Source of the DNA: an uncultured Clostridia bacterium | Lineage (GTDB): Bacteria; Bacillota; Clostridia; TANB77; CAG-508 | Direction: 5' to 3' | DNA: 17,469 bases | NCBI GenBank assembly: GCA_948739805.1 | Contig: CAPYID010000038.1 | Coordinates: 1-17,469 of the forward strand | Made by a program: the position numbers and the translations under genes | The notes under the pieces: generated by a model | Databases searched by the model: none | What the model saw: the letters and a program-made list of their open reading frames with translations, nothing else | Told to the model about the DNA's origin: nothing | Part shown: positions 1-5,444 of the stretch, one piece after another | Numbering within the stretch: position 1 is the stretch's first letter | Layout of the letters: each line of letters begins with the position of its first letter

Positions 1-81
1 CTTTGGGACATTTTTAAAAGTTACTACTTAAGACATTATCATAAATTAATCATAAAGAGGTAGAAATATCTCTTATTTTTA

Positions 82-110
82 TTGAGTATAAGATAATTTT
101 GTGGTATAAT
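82..110 (+). promoter_or_regulatory. Sigma-A type promoter of the 260-residue gene
   Basis: A -35 TTGAGT (82-87) and a perfect -10 TATAAT (105-110) are separated by 17 bp, about 36 bp upstream of the start codon at 146. A small hairpin with a T-rich tail (AAGAG 55-59 with CTCTT 70-74) lies just upstream and may end transcription from the left. Confidence 0.7.
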
Positions 111-145
111 TAACATAAAGTATAGCGATTTGAATGGAGGTTTAT

Positions 146-928
146 ATGGAAAATAGAAAAAGAAAAGATGGAAGTCCTATGAATCATGGAATTAATAATA
201 ATACTTATAAATTATTATTTGGAGATTTTTATAATTTACCAGAAAATGAAAGAAAAACTTATGAAAATGTTATGGCTCTTGCTACTATTGAACGTTTTAC
301 TAAATTGCAAGAAATGAAAATATTTACTAAATTATTAAAAATGATATATAAAAGGGCTAATATAGATTTAAATAAAATTACTTATAATAAAGAAATAAAG
401 CAGTTTGAATATAGAGACAATGATAAAGTAATAACATTTGATAGATTATCAGATTATTTTTCAGATAAAGACATAAAAAGAGAATTAATGTCAAATAAAA
501 GATATGGGAAATGTCATATACAGGCAATAAATATAGCACCAAGTATTAAAGGTTCTAGAATAGTTACAGGATATGTAACTACTGAAAATAGCAAAGTACT
601 ACATTCAATTATTGAGTATGATATAGACAATAAAACGGTAGTTTTAGATTGGACTAGAAATTTGTGTACTAATAAAGATCAATATGTAGAATTAACAAAA
701 TTTGTAGAGTTATCATCTTTTGAAGGTAGAGAAGTTATTGATGATATTGAATTAATAACAGGAAATCTTGATATTGGTGTAAAGTCTTATGTAGTATTTA
801 GAGAAGAACTTATGCGAGATATTAAGAAGAATCCTCAAATATTTCAACCTACAGAGGAGGGAAGAAAAAAGACAGAAAACTTTAGAAGAGAAGAAAAATC
901 AAGGAAAGATGAAGAAATTTCAAGATAA
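146..928 (+). CDS. Accessory protein with a possible transglutaminase/papain-like Cys-His-Asp triad
   Basis: This is a 260-residue gene of element 1. The start at 146 is chosen because GGAGG (136-140) sits 5 bp upstream; the in-frame ATG at 134 would overlap that site. I do not recognise the family with certainty. The middle of the protein has KRYGKCH (Cys about 123), KVLHSIIEY (His about 153) and VVLDWTRN (Asp about 168), all on short hydrophobic stretches. This order and spacing matches the Cys, His, Asp arrangement of transglutaminase-like cysteine hydrolases. The N-terminus is polar and helical and the last 30 residues are very charged (Lys/Arg/Glu). No signal peptide or membrane segment is seen. 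It has its own promoter and is followed by two terminators, so it is probably monocistronic. The function within the element is unknown. Confidence 0.7.
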   Translation: MENRKRKDGSPMNHGINNNTYKLLFGDFYNLPENERKTYENVMALATIERFTKLQEMKIFTKLLKMIYKRANIDLNKITYNKEIKQFEYRDNDKVITFDRLSDYFSDKDIKRELMSNKRYGKCHIQAINIAPSIKGSRIVTGYVTTENSKVLHSIIEYDIDNKTVVLDWTRNLCTNKDQYVELTKFVELSSFEGREVIDDIELITGNLDIGVKSYVVFREELMRDIKKNPQIFQPTEEGRKKTENFRREEKSRKDEEISR

Positions 929-939
929 GGAGATATAAG

Positions 940-967
940 CACTTACTAATTTAGTAGGTGTTTTTTG
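940..967 (+). terminator. Rho-independent terminator after the 260-residue gene
   Basis: CACTTACT (940-947) pairs with AGTAGGTG (953-960), with one G-T pair and a 5-nt loop, followed by TTTTTT. Confidence 0.8.
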
Positions 968-980
968 ATAAATAAATGTT

Positions 981-1016
981 GAGATATTAAGAAATTAGTA
1001 TCTCTTATTTTTTTTT
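981..1016 (+). terminator. Second tandem terminator
   Basis: A 10-bp stem GAGATATTAA (981-990) / TTAGTATCTC (995-1004), with one G-T pair, closes a GAAA tetraloop and is followed by a long T tract (TTATTTTTTTTT). Its position 14 bp after the first terminator gives a strong stop before the repeat region. Confidence 0.85.
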
Positions 1017-1040
1017 ATATATATTTATGCTATAAAAAAT

Positions 1041-1054
1041 GTCCTTAATTGGAC
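1041..1054 (-). terminator. Short hairpin with T tail on the minus strand
   Basis: GTCCTTAATTGGAC is a perfect palindrome followed on the plus strand by A6, which would be a T run on the minus strand on the far side. The stem is short, so this is at best a weak terminator facing left. Confidence 0.3.
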
Positions 1055-1107
1055 AAAAAAATGAAGAAAATAAAAAATTGAGTTTTACTATCAATAAAAG
1101 GTAGTTA

Positions 1108-1405
1108 AAGTGAGGAATATATTGAGAGAATAAAAGATTTTTGAAAATATTTTACAAAATGGGGGGGCAAAATGCCATATAAGTGAGCAAATAAGTGAGG
1201 AGATATAAAATTTTTAATATTTTTCAATTTAGACTTCGTAAAAGTACATATAAGTGAGGAAATAAGTGAGGGGATATGAAAAATTTTAAAATTTTTGCAA
1301 ATTAGACTTCGTAAAAGTACCACTCAGTGACTAAACAAGTGAAAGGGTATTAAAGATTTTAATTTACTATCAAAAAATGATACTCAAAGTGAGGAATAAA
1401 GTGAG
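1108..1405. repeat. Five tandem units of paired AAGTGAG repeats (iteron-like)
   Basis: The 7-bp motif AAGTGAG occurs in pairs whose starts are exactly 12 bp apart. Pairs start at 1108/1120 (second copy degenerate), 1181/1193, 1252/1264, 1325/1337 (both imperfect) and 1387/1399. Pair-to-pair distances are 73, 71, 73 and 62 bp. Between the middle units a longer block containing TTAGACTTCGTAAAAGTAC is also repeated (about 1229-1247 and 1302-1320). An inverted copy CTCACTT lies at 1510-1516. The region has no convincing gene. Evenly phased short direct repeats are typical of binding arrays for replication initiators, relaxosome proteins, recombinase accessory factors or repressors (known pattern); which of these applies cannot be told from the sequence. 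Confidence 0.75.
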
Positions 1406-1540
1406 AGGAAAAAAGTAACAGAACTGAAAAAGTAAAAAAATTGAAAATATTTTGTGAAAATCGTAATTTTTTTTGAATTTCAAGTGCTGTTATAAATAGA
1501 GGGAAAATTCTCACTTAAAAAGAACATTGAAAATTAAATA

Positions 1541-1848
1541 GACAATCATTAAATACATTCCTGTTATTACTAAGCCAATTATAGCAGATACGCCAAGACC
1601 TTTATAGCATAAAGCGAGCGAGAAATATCTAAGCTATTGATATTAGGAAAGCTAACTAATAGGTGATGACGAATAATAGGTATAATGATACTCTCATCTA
1701 GTCATAGTCCGAGCGTGATAAGACCGTCTAAGGCAATGAAGATGACTCTGTAAGAAAGCAGAGAGGTGTAGCCTGTGGAGCTGATTAGCTATCAGTCGTT
1801 TAATGATTATTAAAATATAGTGATTATGTGACTATCAAGTTATTTTTT
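1541..1848 (+). ncRNA. Large structured RNA, group I intron-like core
   Basis: About 270-300 nt without a gene but rich in helices. AATCATTAAA (1544-1553) pairs with TTTAATGATT (1799-1808), 10 bp. CCTGTTATT (1560-1568) pairs with AATAATAGG (1672-1680), 9 bp including a G-T. ATGAC (1666-1670) pairs with GTCAT (1701-1705). These last two helices interleave as a pseudoknot, in the order of P3 and P7 in group I introns. Between them lie hairpins at 1600-1614 (CTTTAT/ATAAAG) and 1624-1644 (AATATC/GATATT) in the P5 and P6 positions, and a small P8-like hairpin at 1685-1697. Further hairpins are 1746-1763 (CTCTG/CAGAG) and 1781-1795 (CTGAT/ATCAG). A weak hairpin at 1817-1835 and a T run (1843-1848) may end the transcript, which would fit a free-standing RNA rather than a spliced intron. 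No interrupted exon reading frame or clear P1 guide is seen. Confidence 0.5.
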
Positions 1849-1888
1849 GCATATACACAAAATATTATTAAATAGCGAGGTAAAGTAT

Positions 1889-2092
1889 ATGAAAATAGCA
1901 ACAAAAATTATAGAGGGCGAAAGCTATTCACAAGTTTTTATAAATAAACAAGAACTAGATAAAAAAGATATACAAGATAAGATAAACGAATTAAAGAAAA
2001 AAGGAAATAAAGTAGGAATCTTTATTTCAGGAAGTGAGGAAATACTACCAATTTTAAAGAACAATATAATTTATACATTTGAAAATACTTAA
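1889..2092 (+). CDS. Small orphan protein upstream of the element 1 recombinase
   Basis: This gene encodes 67 residues. The ATG at 1889 is preferred over one at 1847 because GCGAGG (1875-1880) lies 8 bp upstream and because residue patterns start there. The sequence reads as a mixed alpha/beta polypeptide: an N-terminal strand-like MKIATKII, a charged helix DKKDIQDKINELKKKGNK, then a hydrophobic VGIFISGSEEILPIL. No known domain is recognised. It lies between the structured RNA and the recombinase, ends inside the 5' arm of a long inverted repeat (2085-2098), and is probably co-transcribed with the recombinase. A role in excision or control of the recombinase is only a guess from position. Confidence 0.55.
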   Translation: MKIATKIIEGESYSQVFINKQELDKKDIQDKINELKKKGNKVGIFISGSEEILPILKNNIIYTFENT

Positions 2093-2150
2093 ATAGTTGA
2101 TATAAGATATAATAAATTATTTAAATCTATCTTCAAAACTATTTAAGTAT
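2085..2150 (+). promoter_or_regulatory. Long inverted repeat just upstream of the recombinase RBS
   Basis: ATACTTAAATAGTT (2085-2098) and AACTATTTAAGTAT (2137-2150) are perfect 14-bp inverted repeats. Inside, AAGATA (2104-2109) pairs with TATCTT (2128-2133), so the RNA can fold into one long stem. It overlaps the last codons of the 67-residue gene and ends 17 bp before the recombinase RBS. There is no T tract, so it is more likely an attenuating or translation-controlling structure, or a protein operator, than a terminator. Confidence 0.55.
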
Positions 2151-2179
2151 ATCTAATTTTGCAAAGAAGGAGGATATAT

Positions 2180-3844
2180 ATGAGTTTTGTAGATAATATA
2201 AAATCAGATAATAAAACAAGTAATTTTAGAGCAAGACATAATTACTATAAAGCAAATAACACACTCATTATATCAGCCTATGCAAGATTAAGTAGAGATG
2301 AGGATAAAGAAAATTATTCTAGTATTGAAGAACAAATAAGAATGATTAAAGAATACGCAGGGGCAAAAGGGTGGTATATAGCAGATAAGAATATCTATAT
2401 TGATGACAATGTTTCAGGATACACATTTAATAGACCAGCATTTAGAAGAATGTTAGAAGATTTAGACGAAGATGTTATTGATGTAGTTGTAGCAAAAGAT
2501 TTATCAAGGATAGGAAGAAATAATGGTAAAGTTCTTACTCTAATAGATGACTTCAAGAAAGCAAACAAAAATCTAATACTTGTATCAGAAATGGGAGGTG
2601 TATATGATGTACAAAATGATAGAGATGACACAATAGGTATCACAACTTGGTATAACGAAAGATATGTAAAAGACATTTCAAGAAAAACTAGAGCTAATAT
2701 GTTATCAAAACAAAAGACAGGTAGATTAATTATGGGTAACTACTATGGATATGAAAAAGTATTTGAAGATGGGATACCAAAACTCTATGTGGTTGAAGAA
2801 TTAAGAGGAGCAATAGAACTAATATATAAGCTATATGTAGAGAATGGGTTAGGAAGAAAACGAATAACAGATATATTAAATAGTAAAAAATATAATTATC
2901 CAACTCCATCAGTATATTATCAAAGGAAACACCTAGAAAGAGGTAGAGTATATAAACAGAAAGTACAAGAATTATGGAGTACAGATATGGTAAAAAATAT
3001 ACTAGAGAATGATGTATACTGTGGTAACTTAAGAGTTCACAAAAAGCAAACTATAACAATAAGAGGAAGAGTAGCAAAGTTACCAGAAGAAGAACACTTT
3101 GTTTTTGAAAATCATCATGAGGCAATAATATCAAAAGAAATGTTTGAATTAGCACAAGAACTAAAAGTCAAAAGAGTAAAAAACAAAAGTACTAAAACAA
3201 AAAGAGATTATATATTTGGAGGAATGTGTCAATGTGGGGACTGTGGAGGAGGAGTGAGTGGAACTTTTATCAGAAGAAAGCAAGAAAAGGGATATGAATG
3301 TACAGATTATAGAAGATATGGAATTGCAAGATGTAAAATCCACGAAACATTAGAAAAGGATATATTGATACATTTAAAAGAATATCTAAAATTATTAAAA
3401 GTAGCTTATGAAGATGAAATAAAAAAAATAAAATTAGATAATACATCAAATAAACGCAAAATAAACAGAGAAAAGCTAGAAAGAGAATATAATCTACTTA
3501 CAGAGGAATATAAACTTTTGTTATCTCAAAAAATTAAAGACTTAGTTCAAATTACATCATTAGAACAAAGAGAAATGGTAGAAAATGCTTATAAAGATTT
3601 AGAAAATAGCAAACAAAGTCAAATAATTAGATTAAAAGAAACACTTGCAAAAGATGATGAAAGGATACTTGAAGATAAAGAAAAAAAGATAAAATCAGCA
3701 CTAGACATTTTTGATGAAATTATAAACACAAATGAACCAAGCAAATATTTATTAAATTCTATCATAGATAAGATTGTCTTATATAATGACAAAACAATAG
3801 AATTTATTTTAAAAGGGGATATAAAAAGGCTAGTAAATAGCTGA
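2180..3844 (+). CDS. Large serine recombinase of element 1 (TnpX/TndX type)
   Basis: This 554-residue site-specific recombinase catalyses excision and integration of element 1 by double-strand cleavage through a serine-DNA linkage. The start at 2180 follows AAGGAGG (2167-2173) by 6 bp. Domains in order: resolvase catalytic domain with YARLSRDED (Ser about 38) and VVVAKDLSRIGRNN; a recombinase domain at about 180-300 (YYGYEKV, RITDILN, VYCGNLRVHKK); a zinc ribbon near 350-390 with CQCGDC and two later cysteines (YEC, ARC); and a Lys/Glu-rich coiled coil at about 400-520. Length and domains match functional family members and no key residue is missing, so it may still be active. It ends about 30 bp before the junction with host peroxiredoxin codons, so the attachment site directly follows the gene. 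Confidence 0.93.
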   Translation: MSFVDNIKSDNKTSNFRARHNYYKANNTLIISAYARLSRDEDKENYSSIEEQIRMIKEYAGAKGWYIADKNIYIDDNVSGYTFNRPAFRRMLEDLDEDVIDVVVAKDLSRIGRNNGKVLTLIDDFKKANKNLILVSEMGGVYDVQNDRDDTIGITTWYNERYVKDISRKTRANMLSKQKTGRLIMGNYYGYEKVFEDGIPKLYVVEELRGAIELIYKLYVENGLGRKRITDILNSKKYNYPTPSVYYQRKHLERGRVYKQKVQELWSTDMVKNILENDVYCGNLRVHKKQTITIRGRVAKLPEEEHFVFENHHEAIISKEMFELAQELKVKRVKNKSTKTKRDYIFGGMCQCGDCGGGVSGTFIRRKQEKGYECTDYRRYGIARCKIHETLEKDILIHLKEYLKLLKVAYEDEIKKIKLDNTSNKRKINREKLEREYNLLTEEYKLLLSQKIKDLVQITSLEQREMVENAYKDLENSKQSQIIRLKETLAKDDERILEDKEKKIKSALDIFDEIINTNEPSKYLLNSIIDKIVLYNDKTIEFILKGDIKRLVNS

Positions 3845-3876
3845 TTTTTTAAAAATCAAAAAGTTTCTAACATTAG

Positions 3877-4002
3877 GACTTTACCCCCGTATGCACAACA
3901 GAAATTATAGGATTTGCAAAAGCTAATACATATTTTGAAAATTTGAATACTAAGCTTATAGGATTAAGTGTTGATAGCAATGCCTCACATCTAGTATGGT
4001 AA
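3877..4002 (+). pseudogene. Peroxiredoxin fragment (middle part, with peroxidatic Cys), left of element 2
   Basis: In frame from 3877 the codons read DFTPVCTTEIIGFAKANTY and continue through KLIGLSVDSNASHLVW to a TAA at 4000-4002. PVCTTE is the peroxidatic-cysteine motif of Prx6-type (1-Cys) peroxiredoxins, with Cys at 3892-3894. The N-terminal 40 or so residues are missing because element 1 is inserted directly upstream. True host sequence should run to about 3988; the last codons (LVW and stop) are best explained as the end of element 2. Joining 3988 to 8621 gives SNASH-LAWLNNIYEKT in one frame, which restores the family consensus. The gene is therefore cut twice. Confidence 0.88.
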
Positions 4003-4012
4003 AAGTTACCAA
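3979..4012 (+). other. attL of element 2
   Basis: The 22 bp at 3979-4000 match 8611-8632 at 19 of 22 positions. They are followed by AAAAGTTACCAA (4001-4012), whose last 11 bases are the exact inverse of TTGGTAACTTT at the other end (8597-8607). The symmetry centre of the rebuilt attP falls on the dinucleotide CA at 3988-3989, the predicted crossover. Confidence 0.75.
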
Positions 4013-4025
4013 CAAAATAAATTAA

Positions 4026-4044
4026 AGCAATCACCTGCTAGAAA
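4026..4044 (+). repeat. Left copy of a perfect 19-bp inverted repeat
   Basis: AGCAATCACCTGCTAGAAA is the exact reverse complement of 6847-6865. It lies 14 bp inside the attL arm and 29 bp upstream of the -35 box at 4073. It could be an operator or a binding site for a recombination directionality factor that acts at both ends. Confidence 0.75.
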
Positions 4045-4072
4045 TTTATGATATTGTTAATTATACAATTAC

Positions 4073-4101
4073 TTGCAATATTTATGTAAATGATGTATAA
4101 T
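4073..4101 (+). promoter_or_regulatory. Promoter of the 131-residue gene
   Basis: -35 TTGCAA (4073-4078) and -10 TATAAT (4096-4101) with a 17-bp spacer, 74 bp before the start codon. Confidence 0.7.
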
Positions 4102-4174
4102 AGTAATGTAACAGAAAATTATTTGCAAAAGTCTAATTTGTGTGTTTTATACACATTTTAGCAAAGGAGGCATT

Positions 4175-4570
4175 ATGTTATTGGTAAATGTACTTAATAA
4201 GGCATTAAAAGAAGTCCCTAACATTGCCAATAGACTAGAAAGTCTAATAAAAGTGCAAGAATGGGATGAAACAAAGAAGAAATATGCTATATCTATAGTG
4301 CAGGGATTACCATTAAATTTATTTTTATGCAAACCTGTATCACCTGCAGAAAAAGCATATGTACGGTTAAAACCAATCCCCTTATTCCTTCTTGATTATC
4401 AACTTGATGAAATATCTAAAGAAAGAGATCTTAGTCAAATTGATAAATTTTTCGAAGAAGTTCTAACAGAAATTAATGGACTTTCAAGTGAAATTTATTT
4501 TAGCTATGCTGGACATTATTACGATAACGATGACGACATGGCAGAAATTACAATTAACTGGTACATTTAA
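4175..4570 (+). CDS. Unknown 131-residue cargo protein
   Basis: The start at 4175 follows AAAGGAGG (4163-4170); an in-frame ATG at 4142 has no RBS. I do not recognise the family. The first 45 residues look helical and charged (LNKALKEVPNIANRLESLIKV). The middle is hydrophobic (QGLPLNLFLCKPV, KPIPLFLLDYQLDEIS). The end is acidic (HYYDNDDDMAEITINWYI). No signal peptide or clear membrane helix is seen. It has its own promoter and its own long terminator, so it is a single-gene unit within element 2. Its codon use is slightly less AT-extreme than its neighbours, which would fit a separate origin. A phage-defence or immunity role is possible only by association. Confidence 0.7.
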   Translation: MLLVNVLNKALKEVPNIANRLESLIKVQEWDETKKKYAISIVQGLPLNLFLCKPVSPAEKAYVRLKPIPLFLLDYQLDEISKERDLSQIDKFFEEVLTEINGLSSEIYFSYAGHYYDNDDDMAEITINWYI

Positions 4571-4589
4571 TTACTGATTGACAAAACTG

Positions 4590-4638
4590 AACACAGTATG
4601 TATATACGATTGATATATATGGACTGTGTTTGTTTTTT
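4590..4638 (+). terminator. Terminator after the 131-residue gene
   Basis: AACACAGT (4590-4597) pairs with ACTGTGTT (4623-4630), the inner part TGTATATA/TATATATG extends the stem, and TGTTTTTT follows. Confidence 0.85.
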
Positions 4639-4686
4639 GATTGAAAAACAAACTTTTGAAAATAATAAATAAATTAAATATTTTTC

Positions 4687-4716
4687 TTGACTAAATCAAG
4701 TTTTAAATGTTACACT
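4687..4716 (+). promoter_or_regulatory. Promoter of RNA copy 1
   Basis: -35 TTGACT (4687-4692) and -10 TACACT (4711-4716), 18-bp spacer. The same block, with a better -10, lies upstream of RNA copy 2 (5305-5334), so promoter and RNA were duplicated together. Confidence 0.6.
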
Positions 4717-4722
4717 ATCTAT

Positions 4723-4810
4723 AGTAGATTAGTAGTTCAGAAACCTACGGGATTGAATTCAGAAATAATTATATCTCGAGAGAAACATGGTTCCGGGGTA
4801 ATTTTAATAT
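4723..4810 (+). ncRNA. AbiF-type small RNA, copy 1 (diverged, upstream of MNT remnant)
   Basis: This is a diverged copy of the RNA at 5341-5425. AGTTCAG (4734-4740) pairs with TTGAATT (4753-4759), the same 7-bp helix as in copy 2 although four bases of the 3' strand have changed, all to pairing-compatible ones. The 12-nt loop with AACCTACGGGA is conserved. The second hairpin is weaker: ATCTCG (4773-4778) with CGGGGT (4794-4799), containing several G-T pairs, its loop has lost AACCTACGGG, and the tail is AATTTTAAT instead of a good T tract. Transcription may thus read through into the MNT remnant at 4828. It is either an orphan antitoxin RNA or a leader adopted by the MNT gene. Confidence 0.65.
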
Positions 4811-4827
4811 AAATTGGAGATTAGAAA

Positions 4828-5169
4828 ATGAGTGAAAAAGTATATACAATTGAAGAAATAAAAGAAATGATATATGATATATTAAGAAAATATGGAATTG
4901 AAAAAGCATATATTTTCGGTTCATATGCAAGAGGTGAAGCAAATCAGCAATCTGATGTCGATATTATGATAAAAAAGGGAAAATTAAAAACACTTTTGCA
5001 ATTATCTGCTCTTGCCTATGAAATAGAACAAATTTAAAAAAAACAAATTGATATTGTAGTAGAAGAAACATATACAGATGATATACAATATGATAGTGAC
5101 GAAATAAAACTTGCTAAAAATATATTTTATAACGAAGTAAAAAAAGAAAGGTTGAATATATATGAGTAA
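4828..5169 (+). pseudogene. MntA-like nucleotidyltransferase, broken by an in-frame stop
   Basis: This is a remnant of a minimal nucleotidyltransferase, the antitoxin partner of HepT-type HEPN toxins (family knowledge: MNT antitoxins AMPylate HepT). It starts MSEKVYTIEEIKEMIYDIL. The active-site motif GSYARGEANQQSDVDIMI (GSx10DxD) is intact at about residues 30-48. An in-frame TAA at 5035-5037 interrupts it after EIEQI; the same frame then continues KKQIDIVVEETYTDDIQ, with the third catalytic Asp, to a TAA at 5167-5169. A complete protein would have 113 codons, the normal family size. The final TAA overlaps the start of the HepT remnant. The stop may be a point mutation or a sequencing error. 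The A-rich stretch right after it (TTTAAAAAAAAC) could also have slipped. Confidence 0.82.
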
Positions 5170-5179
5170 TTTAATATAA
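5162..5179 (+). pseudogene. HepT remnant (start only)
   Basis: ATGAGTAATTTAATATAA starts inside the last codons of the MNT frame with an ATGAGTAA overlap, the usual operon join in MNT/HepT pairs. It reads MSNLI and stops. No HEPN domain follows (5180-5300 is AT-rich with no gene), so the toxin has been deleted or overwritten. Confidence 0.4.
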
Positions 5180-5304
5180 GTTTAACACTAGGTTTTTGTT
5201 TACTTTTATAAAAATATTTAATAGATTTCAATTAATTTACTTTTCTAGTATAAATTATATAAATAGAAATATAATAATATTAATAGATAAATTTAATGTT
5301 TTGC

Positions 5305-5334
5305 TTGACAAAATCAAGATTTAAATGTTATACT
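5305..5334 (+). promoter_or_regulatory. Strong promoter of RNA copy 2 / abiF-like unit
   Basis: -35 TTGACA (5305-5310) and -10 TATACT (5329-5334), 18-bp spacer, giving a predicted RNA start near 5341. Confidence 0.8.
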
Positions 5335-5340
5335 ATCTAT

Positions 5341-5425
5341 AGTAGATCAGTAGTTCAGCAACCTACGGGACTGGACTCGGAATGGATCGTACCTCGGGTA
5401 ACCTACGGGTCCGAGGTCTTTTCTT
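5341..5425 (+). ncRNA. AbiF-associated small RNA, copy 2 (candidate RNA antitoxin)
   Basis: A transcript of about 80 nt with its own strong promoter and terminator, 20 bp before the abiF-like gene. Hairpin 1: AGTTCAG (5352-5358) pairs with CTGGACT (5371-5377), 12-nt loop 5359-5370. Hairpin 2: ACCTCGG (5391-5397) pairs with CCGAGGT (5411-5417), followed by CTTTTCTT. Both loops carry the same AACCTACGGG (5360-5369 and 5400-5409). GTAG at 5342-5345 could pair with CTAC in either loop as a pseudoknot. Promoter, RNA, terminator, toxin is the layout of type III-like toxin-antitoxin loci, and AbiF-family genes have been reported with a conserved neighbouring RNA that acts as antitoxin (recalled literature, not checked here). 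Confidence 0.8.
5391..5425 (+). terminator. Terminator between RNA copy 2 and the abiF-like gene
   Basis: A 7-bp perfect stem ACCTCGG/CCGAGGT (5391-5397/5411-5417) with a T-rich tail CTTTTCTT. A leaky terminator here would set a high RNA-to-toxin ratio, as in type III systems. Confidence 0.7.
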
Positions 5426-5444
5426 ATTATATAGGAGGTAAATA

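Larger units (their letters stand above)
1..3876. mobile_element. Element 1: right part of a large-serine-recombinase element inserted in a peroxiredoxin gene
   Basis: Everything left of the peroxiredoxin fragment at 3877 appears to be foreign DNA ending in a large serine recombinase gene (2180-3844), the usual terminal position of the recombinase in Tn4451/Tn5397-like elements. Right after the recombinase stop the sequence passes, within about 32 bp, into in-frame peroxiredoxin codons. Just before the Asp codon at 3877 the peroxiredoxin frame hits a TAG, so the junction lies at about 3870-3878. The GGAC there contains a GA dinucleotide, the core used by TnpX/TndX-type recombinases (family knowledge). 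The left end is not in the window, so total length and any conjugation genes are unknown. Confidence 0.65.

Noticed and set aside
1..10. Left att site of element 1 at the window start (GGGAC resembling GGAC at 3876)
   Set aside because: Only a few bases match, the upstream codons do not resemble the expected peroxiredoxin SHP motif, and the flanks do not form a symmetrical attP.
1108..1405. CRISPR-like array
   Set aside because: The repeat core is only 7 bp, comes in pairs with a 12-bp step, drifts strongly, and the intervening sequences are themselves repeated, unlike unique spacers.
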